Below, in pieces: positions 8,412 to 16,342 of a stretch of 64,000 nt of DNA; position 1 is the first letter of the stretch; each line of letters begins with the position of its first letter. Origin of the DNA: CAVVXX01 sp052389895 (lineage in GTDB: Bacteria > Pseudomonadota > Alphaproteobacteria > Micropepsales > Micropepsaceae); the NCBI GenBank assembly GCA_052389895.1, contig JBQTHM010000008.1, positions 1-64,000 of the forward strand, given 5' to 3'. The position numbers and the translations under genes are program-made. The notes beneath the pieces are model-generated. The model saw only the letters and a program-made list of their open reading frames with translations. It made no database searches and was not told the origin of the DNA.

Positions 8412-9458
8412 TCAACAACACTTTGCGCCAACGGCATCGTTGTCGCTTTCCCGCCCAGCCGGGGCGCATTCGAACGATCCGAAATGGGTTTTCCGGTCGC
8501 CTATGACCTCGAAATGAGGCGCATAGCGGCTTCGGGAAATCATGTCTGCGGTGTTCCCGCAGACCGCGACGGTCTTGCCGGCATCGAAGCGGTGATGATC
8601 GTCGAGGACGAACGAGTCCGGAGCTTCGCGAATTGTCCCCTTGTAGGCCACCGCCTGGCCGTAGTCTTCGCAGCGATCCTCCAGTTCCAGCTTGAAGGCT
8701 CGAACCGTTACGGAATGGAATGCGATTTGGCCCAGCTTGGTCTCGATGTCGGGGTTATCGATTGTTATGCGGCGTCTGGTCGAAACGCGCACGTCGCGGC
8801 AGCTGGACGACGCCATCAGGCGCCGAAAGTCCTCCCAATAGAGCGTGCCTCCCAGGCACTCGCCGCGCAAGATCGGGTCTGCGGCAAGGTGCTGCGGGAT
8901 GCGGCGGTCCGCAAATATATCTGAAAAATAGAGCTCGCCGCCCGGTTTCAAGACGCGGAATATTTCTCGAAAGACACTTGGCTTGTCGGGCGATAGATTG
9001 ATGACGCAATTGGAGACGACGATGTCAATACTCTCATCGCCGATGCGCGCTGTCCTCAAATCCTCGATATAGCCTCGCCGGAATTCCACGTTGGCGTAGC
9101 CAAACTTTTTGGCGTGAAAGTCGCGGTGCTTCCGGGCGACTGCGAGCTGGGCTTCTGTCATGTCGACGCCGATCACTCCGCCCTTCTCGCCGACCAATTG
9201 GGAAAGCACGTAGCAGTCGCGGCCACTGCCGCAACCGAGATCGAGCACGCGAGCGCCGTCCAGCGCCAGGGGGATGGGAGAACCGCAGCCATAGAAGCGG
9301 GCTTTGACGTCCTCGTGAACGTTCGCCAGCGCTTGCGCAATGTGGCGCTCGGGCGACTCTGCGACGCAGCAAGCCGATGTTTGCAGATCGGTCGACGAAC
9401 GCAGAACGTCTCCGTAGTAGTGTTTTACGGAATCCAGTGAACTTTGATTCTCCATCAT
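8412..9458 (-). CDS. arsM: Arsenite methyltransferase (ArsM family)
   Basis: 348-aa SAM-dependent methyltransferase. The SAM-binding motif LDLGCGSGRD lies at about residues 72-81. The ArsM-specific block VVSNCVINLSPDK supplies Cys151, and RGECLGGTLYWEDF supplies Cys201; these match the two conserved As(III)-binding cysteines of the family. Extra cysteines occur at the N-terminus (ACC, residues 29-31) and at the very C-terminus (AKCC), as in long ArsM forms. Known reaction: stepwise methylation of As(III) using SAM and thiols. Start chosen at the ATG at 9458, which has an AAGGAAG site upstream; a GTG at 9479 is also open. Neighbours are a radical SAM gene upstream and PiT downstream. Confidence 0.9.
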   Translation of the reverse strand: MMENQSSLDSVKHYYGDVLRSSTDLQTSACCVAESPERHIAQALANVHEDVKARFYGCGSPIPLALDGARVLDLGCGSGRDCYVLSQLVGEKGGVIGVDMTEAQLAVARKHRDFHAKKFGYANVEFRRGYIEDLRTARIGDESIDIVVSNCVINLSPDKPSVFREIFRVLKPGGELYFSDIFADRRIPQHLAADPILRGECLGGTLYWEDFRRLMASSSCRDVRVSTRRRITIDNPDIETKLGQIAFHSVTVRAFKLELEDRCEDYGQAVAYKGTIREAPDSFVLDDHHRFDAGKTVAVCGNTADMISRSRYAPHFEVIGDRKTHFGSFECAPAGRESDNDAVGAKCC

Positions 9459-9485
9459 GGGTGATGCTTCCTTCTTCACTTTCCG

Positions 9486-10460
9486 TTATGCGCTGCAGGA
9501 AGCGCCGCCAAGAACGCAGAACTTCGCGCAATGGGGATGATTGAGACGAACGGGCCGGTGGGCTTCCGCCAAAGTGCGGCCCATTTCGAATTCTTCTTCG
9601 TAGGGAAGCAGCGTGCAGGAGACGACCACGGGATGGCCGTCTCCCTTGCGCTTGACGATCATGCGCGATGTCGCGCACATCACGTCCGACGGCTTCCTAT
9701 TCAGAATCGTCCAGCAGTGCTCGGAGATTTCCGGCACGTCGGCCGAGGCCTCCATTTCTGGAAACAGCACGAGCCGGTGTGGATCATGGGCATTGATCGC
9801 GATATCCAGTGCGGCGAACAACTGGCCGAATCCGAATCGCAATGTCTGTTCATCGTCGTTGAGCAGGCGCGCGGCGACGGCAATATCGAAGCCGTGCTCT
9901 GAGAGCCATTTTAGTCCGTCGATCGCCGGTGCCCAGGAGCGTGGACCCCGCACGCGCTCGTGGCCTTCCTGCGTGAAATGGTCGAGAGAGATCCGAAGGG
10001 CGAGACCATCGTGATGTTTCGCCTTCAGTTCCAACAGGCCAGGCCGCCGATGACGCATGGGCGCCATCGCGTTTGTCAGAACGAGGACACGATAGCCATG
10101 AGCAAGAGCATCCCCCAGCATGTTTAGGATATCCGGATTCATGAAGGGCTCGCCGCCCGTGAATCCGATTTCGGTGATACCAGGGTGATCCCCACTGGCT
10201 TCCGCGAGGAACCGGCGGACCTCGTCACGCGTCAGATAGACAAGGCGGTCATTGCGGGGACTCGATTCGATGTAGCAACCCTCACAGGCCAGGTTGCAAA
10301 GCGTGCCCGTGTTGAACCACAGGGTCTTGAGTCCGACCGGCTTCACGACTGCCCGCGGTTCTCCCTTGGCCGTCCAGAGGGGATCGGAGAATTTTCGCGC
10401 TTGCCGCTCCCGGGCGATGCGCGCCGGCCGAAGTTCCTCCCGAAGCAGCAGCTGCGACAC
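9486..10460 (-). CDS. Radical SAM protein adjacent to arsM
   Basis: 324-aa radical SAM enzyme with the [4Fe-4S] motif CNLACEGC (Cys55, Cys59, Cys62) and the SAM-binding GFTGGEPFMNP (100-109). The C-terminal part has further cysteines (near 262 and 280, then Cys311, Cys315, Cys322), enough for an auxiliary Fe-S site of SPASM/twitch type. It does not show the layout I associate with ArsS (DUF3641 C-terminus), so I do not assign that name. It precedes arsM in the same operon, 27 bp away. It could modify methylated arsenic or a peptide; the product is unknown. Confidence 0.8.
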   Translation of the reverse strand: MSQLLLREELRPARIARERQARKFSDPLWTAKGEPRAVVKPVGLKTLWFNTGTLCNLACEGCYIESSPRNDRLVYLTRDEVRRFLAEASGDHPGITEIGFTGGEPFMNPDILNMLGDALAHGYRVLVLTNAMAPMRHRRPGLLELKAKHHDGLALRISLDHFTQEGHERVRGPRSWAPAIDGLKWLSEHGFDIAVAARLLNDDEQTLRFGFGQLFAALDIAINAHDPHRLVLFPEMEASADVPEISEHCWTILNRKPSDVMCATSRMIVKRKGDGHPVVVSCTLLPYEEEFEMGRTLAEAHRPVRLNHPHCAKFCVLGGASCSA

Positions 10461-10632
10461 GATACCCTCCTAAAGCAGTCGCCCGTTGATCGCTTCCATT
10501 CATTGTTTATTCGAAAGAACTGCGAGGAAGGTATCGCAGGCGATGCGAGTATTTTATCAATTAGCCGCATCACGGAGCGTCGGCTATTTGCTATAGTCGG
10601 AGCAACGAACCTCAATAACAATCGAGATCGAA
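10461..10632 (+). promoter_or_regulatory. Divergent promoter region, radical SAM gene / CMD gene
   Basis: 172-bp spacer between divergent genes. On the plus strand an extended -10, TGCTATAGT, lies at about 10589-10597 and would start transcription some 30 nt before the CMD gene. I found no convincing FNR or MerR operator here. Confidence 0.4.
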
Positions 10633-11178
10633 ATGCCGTTCTTGCGAGACCTTCCTGACAACCCCACGCTGCTCGATGTGTTTCGGCAGCATGCGCCAAC
10701 CGCCCGCCTTCTTATCGAGTATCATGAAATTCTGATGCGTGGGCCGTCGCCCCTGAGCATTGGCGAGCGCGAGCTGATCGCCGCCTACGTTTCTGGTTTG
10801 AATGCCTGCACATACTGCCATGGCGTACACGGAGTCACCGCTGCGGCATTCGGAATGGAGCAAAATGTGTTGCAGGCCCTGCTTGACAACATCGAGACGG
10901 CGCCGGTCAGTGACAAAATTAAACCTGTCCTTCATTACGTTCGTAAACTGACGGTTCTGCCTTCGCGTCTCACCATGGCGGACGCCGACGCCGTCTTTGC
11001 GGCCGGCTGGGATGATCGCGCTCTTTACGACGCGGTATCGGTCTGCGCGCTTTTCAATTTCATGAACCGGCTTGTTGAAGGGATCGGCATCACCGCCGGA
11101 CCGGAGTATTTCCGGCTTTCCGGGGAGCGCCTGCATAAGGGCGGTTATGCCGGTCTGTTGCCGCTCTTGGAACGCTGA
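10633..11178 (+). CDS. Carboxymuconolactone decarboxylase/AhpD-like peroxidase-related protein
   Basis: 181-aa all-helical protein of the uncharacterized peroxidase-related group of the CMD superfamily. The redox motif is ACTYCHGVHG: Cys59, Cys62 and His66 form the CxxCxxxH signature, as in AhpD. Relatives of this fold (arsenosugar biosynthesis-associated peroxidase-like proteins) recur in arsenic methylation loci. It diverges from the radical SAM/arsM operon and converges on the patatin gene with an 8-bp gap. Thiol peroxidase or reductase activity is inferred only from the motif. Confidence 0.85.
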   Translation: MPFLRDLPDNPTLLDVFRQHAPTARLLIEYHEILMRGPSPLSIGERELIAAYVSGLNACTYCHGVHGVTAAAFGMEQNVLQALLDNIETAPVSDKIKPVLHYVRKLTVLPSRLTMADADAVFAAGWDDRALYDAVSVCALFNFMNRLVEGIGITAGPEYFRLSGERLHKGGYAGLLPLLER

Positions 11179-11186
11179 ATTGGCCC

Positions 11187-12614
11187 TTAGTGCATGGAGT
11201 TGACGAAGCCGCGAATTTCTGGCGATTGATCCACCATCGTCTTCGCGAGAGCCTGTAGATCGTCCACATCCTTCGGATCCAATGTAAATGCCGTCGGAAT
11301 GGCGTTGAAGCGCGCGCGCTCGGCAGGATCCCTGATGCCTTCGAAGGTCAATGTCGCAAAGTTCACTTTTACGCGTGGGGCGCCCGGCTTGCGGCGCGCA
11401 TTGATCGTATCTGCCCACATCTGAAACCCGTTCTTCGCCAAAGTGACGGTTTCCGTGCTCAGAATGTCGATGGCGGCGCTGAACGACGCGATCAGGGTGC
11501 TGGGAATGGAAGGATCAATACCCGCTCGCGACCATTCGAATTCGTTGTAAACCTGAGCGTTCGCCACAACGACCAGCACGTCGGTCACGCGACCCAGCGC
11601 CTCCGGCGTGAACGCGCCCGCCATGTCCTCGACATTGCCGTAATGGGCGACGGGACTCATCATCGAACCCCTCACGCCCAGATTGTCCGTTATGCCGCCG
11701 TCGAGCAGCCGGACGACAGGCATTCGTGCCGGATCAAAATAACGGTAGAGCGCCCGCGCCACCTGGTGCTGCCGCGTGTAGGGCTCATCGACCGCAAGTT
11801 CGTAGGGCACCCAGGAATTGCGCCGCTCTGCGCAGTCTTGCTCATAGTTCCGAACGGCGATGGGGGCAAAGATGACGGGCACGGCTGAAGATGCCATCAC
11901 GGCGTTTGCCACGGGATAGGAATTCAGGTTGGAGCAAAGAAAATCGAATTGCTGTTGAATAAAAGAAAACGTCAACCCGGTATTTATGTCGCTGGCGTTT
12001 ATGATGATAAACGGCAGACGCCCGAGCGAAGCATCTGCGAATGTCTTATGACCGAAAACATTATCGTCCAGCCAACGGGCAGCCAAATCGCCGCGATTGT
12101 AGTCGGGCCTGACAAGCGATCCGACATTCAGAGGATTGAGCAGTTTGCTCAACATGCCACCTTCGACATCGCGCTTCAGGAACTTCGCTTCGAAATCGTC
12201 AAAAATCCGCTCGCCAAACAGCCCGTAATAGGCCGCTGCGTAACTTCCGCCTGACACCGACGAGATCACGTCGACTTGGTCCAACAAGGAACCGGCTTGT
12301 CCGTTCACGGTTACGGGCGTGTCCCGGAGCGCTTTGAGAACGCCGTAAGAAAAAGCCGCGGCGCGCGTGCCGCCGCCGGAGAACGCCAGCACAACAAACA
12401 CATTCTGTGCATTTGTGCGCGGGAGGCGGCTGCTGAAGTTAAATCGCGGGGCGGCATCGCCCGAGACCAGAGGCGCATTCCATGATCGCGTGGCGCACGC
12501 GGAAAGCGAGACGGCGAGAACAAGTGCCGCGAGTGTCCGTGCGACCCCGTACCGGTTTCCGGGCGAGAGCGTAACGACGCGAGACGGCGACATCTTGGCC
12601 GCGGAGGGTATCAC
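11187..12614 (-). CDS. Patatin-like phospholipase lipoprotein
   Basis: 475-aa patatin-fold protein with a lipoprotein signal (VSLSAC, Cys40). It has the oxyanion loop [10 protein letters not shown] (about 79-88), a nucleophile elbow SVSGGS with Ser121, and the later Asp in LLDGGITDN, so the Ser-Asp dyad is present. The elbow starts with Ser where the common GxSxG has Gly. The likely location is the outer or inner membrane periplasmic face. The GTG start overlaps the DoxX stop (GTGA), so it is translationally coupled to the bufferin operon; an ATG at 12593 is an alternative start. Lipase activity is probable, substrate unknown. Confidence 0.85.
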   Translation of the reverse strand: MIPSAAKMSPSRVVTLSPGNRYGVARTLAALVLAVSLSACATRSWNAPLVSGDAAPRFNFSSRLPRTNAQNVFVVLAFSGGGTRAAAFSYGVLKALRDTPVTVNGQAGSLLDQVDVISSVSGGSYAAAYYGLFGERIFDDFEAKFLKRDVEGGMLSKLLNPLNVGSLVRPDYNRGDLAARWLDDNVFGHKTFADASLGRLPFIIINASDINTGLTFSFIQQQFDFLCSNLNSYPVANAVMASSAVPVIFAPIAVRNYEQDCAERRNSWVPYELAVDEPYTRQHQVARALYRYFDPARMPVVRLLDGGITDNLGVRGSMMSPVAHYGNVEDMAGAFTPEALGRVTDVLVVVANAQVYNEFEWSRAGIDPSIPSTLIASFSAAIDILSTETVTLAKNGFQMWADTINARRKPGAPRVKVNFATLTFEGIRDPAERARFNAIPTAFTLDPKDVDDLQALAKTMVDQSPEIRGFVNSMH

Positions 12615-13123
12615 AGGCCCGATTGGGAGCGCGCGGCAAACTGGTGGTCAAAATGCTTTCGGATCTGGTGATCGAGGGAGAGCGCGCCCGGCCCGCGGAA
12701 AACTATGAATGCAAGCGCCGTCGCCCATCCGAGGTGCGTCAACCAGGCGCCGGGATAGACGAAGAGCTGGATGACGACGGTCATGCCCAGGAGCGCCAGT
12801 GCGCTCAACCGGGACGCAAGGCCGAGAACGAGCAGCAACGGAAACAGGTGCTCGGAAAATGTCGCAATGTGCGCGGCGGTGTCCGGCGCGATGACCGGAA
12901 CTTTGTATTCGTACTGGAACAGATAATACGTGCTGGGTTTGAGCGTCAGGAAACCGTCCACTTTCGTCCGGCCGGACAGAAAGAAGGTCACGGCGATGAA
13001 GATGCGGGCGGGCGTCGCGAGCAGCGTTTCGTATGACACGCGTTCCAGCCGGTGAATAAGCGCCAGTCCTGCCCTGACGAGGTCGACGGAATTGGTATTC
13101 AGCTTTGCGCGCCGAGCGGGCAT
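12611..13123 (-). CDS. DoxX family membrane protein
   Basis: 170-aa protein with four hydrophobic segments and the DoxX-like start [19 protein letters not shown], plus [33 protein letters not shown]. DoxX proteins are frequent last members of bufferin operons and are thought to serve redox or quinone-linked steps at the membrane; that function is not proven. It overlaps bufC by 25 bp upstream and the patatin gene by 4 bp downstream. Confidence 0.88.
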   Translation of the reverse strand: MPARRAKLNTNSVDLVRAGLALIHRLERVSYETLLATPARIFIAVTFFLSGRTKVDGFLTLKPSTYYLFQYEYKVPVIAPDTAAHIATFSEHLFPLLLVLGLASRLSALALLGMTVVIQLFVYPGAWLTHLGWATALAFIVFRGPGALSLDHQIRKHFDHQFAARSQSGL

Positions 13124-13902
13124 CGTTCAATATCCTGTTCGGTGGCGGCGGTAAACGTGCCCGCCTTCACGAGCGCCTCGAGATGCGTCCTGAAATTGAA
13201 GTTGGAAGCGGCCCCTTCGGCCTCTCGCTGCGCCTCGGCAATGGAGCCGCCATTTGCCATCGCCCGAAGGGCGGCATAGGCGCCCAAGGAGAGCCGGCGT
13301 ACTTCCACTTCGCGGGCCGGCCGGATGATGAGAAGATACTCGCGAGGGGGGGAGAGCGTTATGCTGCCGAACTCGGCGTCGCCTCTGTTTAGTTCCCAGA
13401 TCCGCGATACCTGAAACGGCGATGTCATGAGCCGTGCCGACGGGTGCAGCGACAGCCAAACGCGCTCCGGATCCGCTGCGGCTGGCAATGCGAAAACGGG
13501 CGGAACGTCCGGCGCGTGATAGGATTCGAGATACAGGTATTCCAGCCGTGCGACATCGGAAAGATAAGGGACGCTCTTTGCAGGCATGAAAGTCGCCAGG
13601 AATTCCGAAAACGACTCGCCATAGGTGAGAAGCGTGCCAGTTCTGGGCGGCGTATGGGAAACATATTCCACGGCCGCGTAGCGGAAGAACTCTTCGCCGA
13701 CCAGGCGCTCGACCGCCGGGAACGAATCTCGCAACGCGTCAACAAGCCGGGAATAGACGTTGTTCTTGTAAACGGCAAAGCGTTTTTCGTCTTGAATCCT
13801 GCCGCGCGGGAGAAGGGCAAGCAGGGAGTCAGGCACTTCGGGACCTGGCGGCGAGATCAGGTATCGGGTCATATCCGATTGAAATTCACGCAGCGGCGGC
13901 AT
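13099..13902 (-). CDS. bufC: BufC-type protein (DUF2063, partner of the MNIO enzyme)
   Basis: 267-aa protein with the N-terminal DUF2063 pattern: a short helical start ([11 protein letters not shown]), then [29 protein letters not shown], followed by [19 protein letters not shown]. In bufferin and HvfC systems this partner binds the precursor peptide and presents it to the MNIO enzyme. The open frame extends far upstream to 14307, but that part lies inside bufB and is not family-like; ATG 13902 overlaps bufB by 17 bp, and ATG 13872 is a second possibility. Confidence 0.88.
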   Translation of the reverse strand: MPPLREFQSDMTRYLISPPGPEVPDSLLALLPRGRIQDEKRFAVYKNNVYSRLVDALRDSFPAVERLVGEEFFRYAAVEYVSHTPPRTGTLLTYGESFSEFLATFMPAKSVPYLSDVARLEYLYLESYHAPDVPPVFALPAAADPERVWLSLHPSARLMTSPFQVSRIWELNRGDAEFGSITLSPPREYLLIIRPAREVEVRRLSLGAYAALRAMANGGSIAEAQREAEGAASNFNFRTHLEALVKAGTFTAATEQDIERCPLGAQS

Positions 13903-14773
13903 CGGCAGACTCCATTGCGGCGGAGGCTTCGTCGTCCGCTCGCCTGGCTTCGTCGCATAGCACGGCGAGTTCGGGAACGTCGGTATCCCATTCGATGAGG
14001 GTGGGCCTCGGCCCGATGCGCGTGATGATCTCGCGATAGAGCGTCCAGACTTCGGCACAGGTTCGGCTGCCGTGGTCGTCGATGCGGATCTGAAAGTCGC
14101 CGTCACGAATAAGTGAGTGACCGGCAAGATGGATTTCGCCGACGAGCTCGGCCGGGATTTTCGCGAGCCATTTGCGTGTGTCGAAGCCGTGGTTGCCGGC
14201 GCTGACATAGACATTGTTGACGTCAAGCAGAAGACCGCAACCGCTGCGTCTTGCGGCCTCAACCATGAACTCCGCTTCGGGGATTTCGGACTGCGCGAAG
14301 CTGACATAGCTGGACGGATTTTCGACGAGAATTTTGCGTTTCAACGCAGTCTGCATTTGGTCGATGTGATCGCACACCAGGCGCAAGGACTCGTCTGTGT
14401 AGGGGACAGGCAGCAGATCGTGCAATGCGACGCCGCCAAAGCGCGACCAGGCAATGTGCTCGGAAACAAGCGCGGGCTGGTAGTGATCGACGAGCGTGCG
14501 CCAGCAAGCGAGATGTCTTTGATCGAGTGGCTCCGCGCCGGCAAGCGACAGGCCTACGCCATGAAACGACAGTGGGTAGTGCGCCGCGATTGCTTCGAGG
14601 TAGGCGTGCGGCGGCCCGCCTGCGCCCATGTAATTCTCGGGATGCACTTCGATGAAGGCGAGAGGCGGTTTGGAGGTCAGCAGGTCGTGATAATGATCCG
14701 GCTTGACCCCGGCTCCCGCGCGTGCGGGAACCGGGGCAATTGCGTCACAGAATGGGGCTCTCTGTGGACGCAT
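13886..14773 (-). CDS. bufB: MNIO-family iron enzyme BufB (DUF692)
   Basis: 295-aa TIM-barrel protein of the DUF692/multinuclear non-heme iron oxidative (MNIO) family. Metal-ligand segments visible in order: FIEVHPENYMG, SFHGVGLSLAG, VSEHIAWSRFGG, ILVENPSSYVSF, LLLDVNNVYVSAGNHGF, EIHLAGHS and IEWDTDVPEL. These enzymes oxidise cysteines of a precursor peptide to heterocycles such as thiooxazoles. The two cysteine-rich small genes just upstream (14783-15374) are the natural substrates. It is followed immediately by bufC. Confidence 0.93.
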   Translation of the reverse strand: MRPQRAPFCDAIAPVPARAGAGVKPDHYHDLLTSKPPLAFIEVHPENYMGAGGPPHAYLEAIAAHYPLSFHGVGLSLAGAEPLDQRHLACWRTLVDHYQPALVSEHIAWSRFGGVALHDLLPVPYTDESLRLVCDHIDQMQTALKRKILVENPSSYVSFAQSEIPEAEFMVEAARRSGCGLLLDVNNVYVSAGNHGFDTRKWLAKIPAELVGEIHLAGHSLIRDGDFQIRIDDHGSRTCAEVWTLYREIITRIGPRPTLIEWDTDVPELAVLCDEARRADDEASAAMESADAAAA

Positions 14774-14782
14774 CGGCGCCGT

Positions 14783-15103
14783 TCAAGCCGGAATGCGCGA
14801 GTTGGACTCCTGGAGCGAGCCTTTGCCATAGGGCGTCGAGATGTTCGCGCAAGTGCCCTTGGGTACAAGCGTCCAGGCATTCGACTGATAGTCGATCTTG
14901 GACGTACCGGCACATGTCGTGCCGGGGCCCGCCTTACAGTCATTCTTGCCGGCAAGCGAGACGCCGTAACATTTCTCCATCGTCGCTATCTGTTCCGGCG
15001 TGATTTGTAGTGGCGCCGCAAATGCCGTCGCCGCAACTCCAATTGTGGCGGCCATTGCTCCCGCAGCGAGGAGAGATGACCGGAAGGGAAGTTGGCAATT
15101 CAT
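14783..15103 (-). CDS. bufA1: Bufferin precursor BufA1 (DUF2282)
   Basis: 106-aa secreted RiPP precursor. A Sec-type signal ends near AFAA (about residue 30). The mature part carries four cysteines, Cys45, Cys56, Cys64 and Cys85, in the DUF2282 pattern EKCYGV...NDCKAG...TTCAGTS...KGTCANI. Bufferins of this class are modified on cysteine by BufB/BufC and chelate copper in the periplasm. A clear AAAGGAG site lies upstream of the ATG. It is 9 bp before bufB. Confidence 0.92.
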   Translation of the reverse strand: MNCQLPFRSSLLAAGAMAATIGVAATAFAAPLQITPEQIATMEKCYGVSLAGKNDCKAGPGTTCAGTSKIDYQSNAWTLVPKGTCANISTPYGKGSLQESNSRIPA

Positions 15104-15152
15104 GGATCGACTCCTTTCGTTGGTGAGGGGGGTTTTTTAAGATCAGAACTCT

Positions 15153-15374
15153 TTAGTGCGGTGCGCATGGGTTGTTTGGTGCGCACGGGTTCTTCGCTTC
15201 GCAGGGACCTTTTGCTTTACAGGGATGCTTGGCCGCGCACGGATTTGAGGTCGTAGCCGGGGCACATGGGCTTCGCCCGTGCATCATGTTGTGCACCGCC
15301 TGGCACGAAGCCAGTGAACCACCGAGAATAACAGCGGCGCCCAATGTGAGAGCCGATTTAGCGAACGTCTTCAT
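15153..15374 (-). CDS. Cys-hexapeptide-repeat lipoprotein, candidate second bufferin-type precursor
   Basis: 73-aa small protein. The signal peptide ends in a lipobox LASC (Cys24). After it come Cys37 and then cysteines at 46, 52, 58, 64 and 70, exactly every six residues, each in a Pro-Cys pair: PCAAKH, PCKAKG, PCEAKN, PCAPNN, PCAPH. This is the first gene of the bufferin operon, 49 bp before bufA1, with GGGGAA upstream of the ATG. By position and cysteine content it is a likely MNIO substrate or a metal-binding lipoprotein. I do not recognise the repeat as BufA1 or HvfA; assignment as a RiPP precursor is inference. Confidence 0.75.
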   Translation of the reverse strand: MKTFAKSALTLGAAVILGGSLASCQAVHNMMHGRSPCAPATTSNPCAAKHPCKAKGPCEAKNPCAPNNPCAPH

Positions 15375-15406
15375 GCCATTCCCCTTCGAGTGGTTACAGC
15401 ACTGAA

Positions 15407-15433
15407 TTCGAAACGCTGGCGAAAAAGGTAACC
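15407..15433 (-). promoter_or_regulatory. Candidate sigma-F-type promoter for the bufferin operon
   Basis: On the minus strand GTTACC, then a 16-nt spacer, then CGAA, placing transcription start about 25 nt before the first gene of the buf operon. Caulobacter sigma-F promoters are described as GTAACC-N16-CGAA; this site differs at one base. The sigF/nrsF genes lie just on the other side. Confidence 0.45.
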
Positions 15434-15757
15434 AGGTGGAGTTTTCGGCTTCGGATCGGAACCTGAGACCTTTTGGGCAATGCGCTCGAAAATGATCTGT
15501 GAGGATGGCGCCGTGTCGGCGTCTTTACCGTGCCCCCCAGCCCCCCAGGCGGAAGCGCTGTGGCCCATCCTCACCAATCTTTGGATCTTCCCTCTCCGGA
15601 TTTCGTGCTTGGGCCTCCTGGGCTTAGGGCGGCCCCGTTTCATGGCGCGAAGTTGATACCGATCAACGTGCTACAATCTAATCTAGAAATTCTTGAATAC
15701 CTGCCCTTGCCCGTGCGCGCTGGGGCGGGCCTTCGACCGGCAGCGACGGAGAGCTGA
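15434..15757. promoter_or_regulatory. Intergenic region with perfect FNR/FixK palindrome upstream of sigF
   Basis: TTGATACCGATCAA, a perfect TTGAT-N4-ATCAA box, spans 15653-15666. An extended -10 (TGCTACAAT, 15669-15677) follows directly, so the box would overlap the -35 zone of that promoter, a position typical of repression. An open frame on the minus strand (15371-15643) has no family resemblance or good ribosome site and is not called. Confidence 0.5.
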
Positions 15758-16342
15758 GTGGCAGACGAGGGAGGCGACGTTCATCTCTGCGCGCTTATGA
15801 AATCGGCTCAGGCTGGCGATGCCGCCGCTTATTCCGAAGTGCTGCGCCTTTCTGTCCCGATCGTTGCACGCATCATCCGCTCGCAGCGAACCTTCGGCAT
15901 GGAGACCGACGATATCGTTCAGGATGTTCTGTTGGCTCTGCATTCGGTCCGCCATACCTATGACCCGGATCGCCCATTTGTCCCGTGGCTTGCCGCGATT
16001 GCCAGGCACCGGCTTATCGACGCGCAGCGCCGTCACGCCCGGATCGCAAAAAATGAAGCGGCTGTGGCCGTTTTGCCCGAAACTTCGGGGGTGGCGGATT
16101 CGAATAAGATCATGGAAGGGCAAGGAGATCCCGAATTGCTGAGGCGCGCCATTGCAGAGCTGCCGGCCGGCCAACGGCAGGCGGTTGAACTGCTGAAGTT
16201 GCGGGAGTTGTCGCTGAAGGAGGCGTCGGCGGAAAGCGGCATGTCCGTTGCGGCCCTGAAAATGGCGGTCCATCGCGGTCTCAAGACGCTGCGCCTTCGT
16301 TTGGCGGGCGACGATGCCGAACAGGCCAAGCACTCAAAATGA
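15758..16342 (+). CDS. sigF: ECF RNA polymerase sigma factor, SigF type
   Basis: 194-aa sigma-70-like factor with only regions 2 and 4. Region 2: ETDDIVQDVLLALHSVRHTYD and FVPWLAAIARHRLIDAQRR. Region 4: LKLRELSLKEASAESGMSV with helix-turn-helix AALKMAVHRGLKTLRLRL. The start is GTG with GGAG upstream. It overlaps the nrsF start by 4 bp (ATGA). In Caulobacter the homologous pair controls metal-stress genes including bufferin operons, and here it lies divergently beside one. Upstream lies an FNR/FixK-type palindrome. Confidence 0.88.
   Translation: MADEGGDVHLCALMKSAQAGDAAAYSEVLRLSVPIVARIIRSQRTFGMETDDIVQDVLLALHSVRHTYDPDRPFVPWLAAIARHRLIDAQRRHARIAKNEAAVAVLPETSGVADSNKIMEGQGDPELLRRAIAELPAGQRQAVELLKLRELSLKEASAESGMSVAALKMAVHRGLKTLRLRLAGDDAEQAKHSK

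Noticed and set aside
13903..14307. N-terminal extension of the bufC frame
   Set aside because: It runs antiparallel in codon use to, and inside, bufB; Ser/Pro-rich and not family-like.
15371..15643. 90-codon minus-strand frame between the buf operon and sigF
   Set aside because: No family resemblance, no good ribosome site, Arg/Pro-rich like a shadow frame, and it covers the predicted sigma-F promoter.
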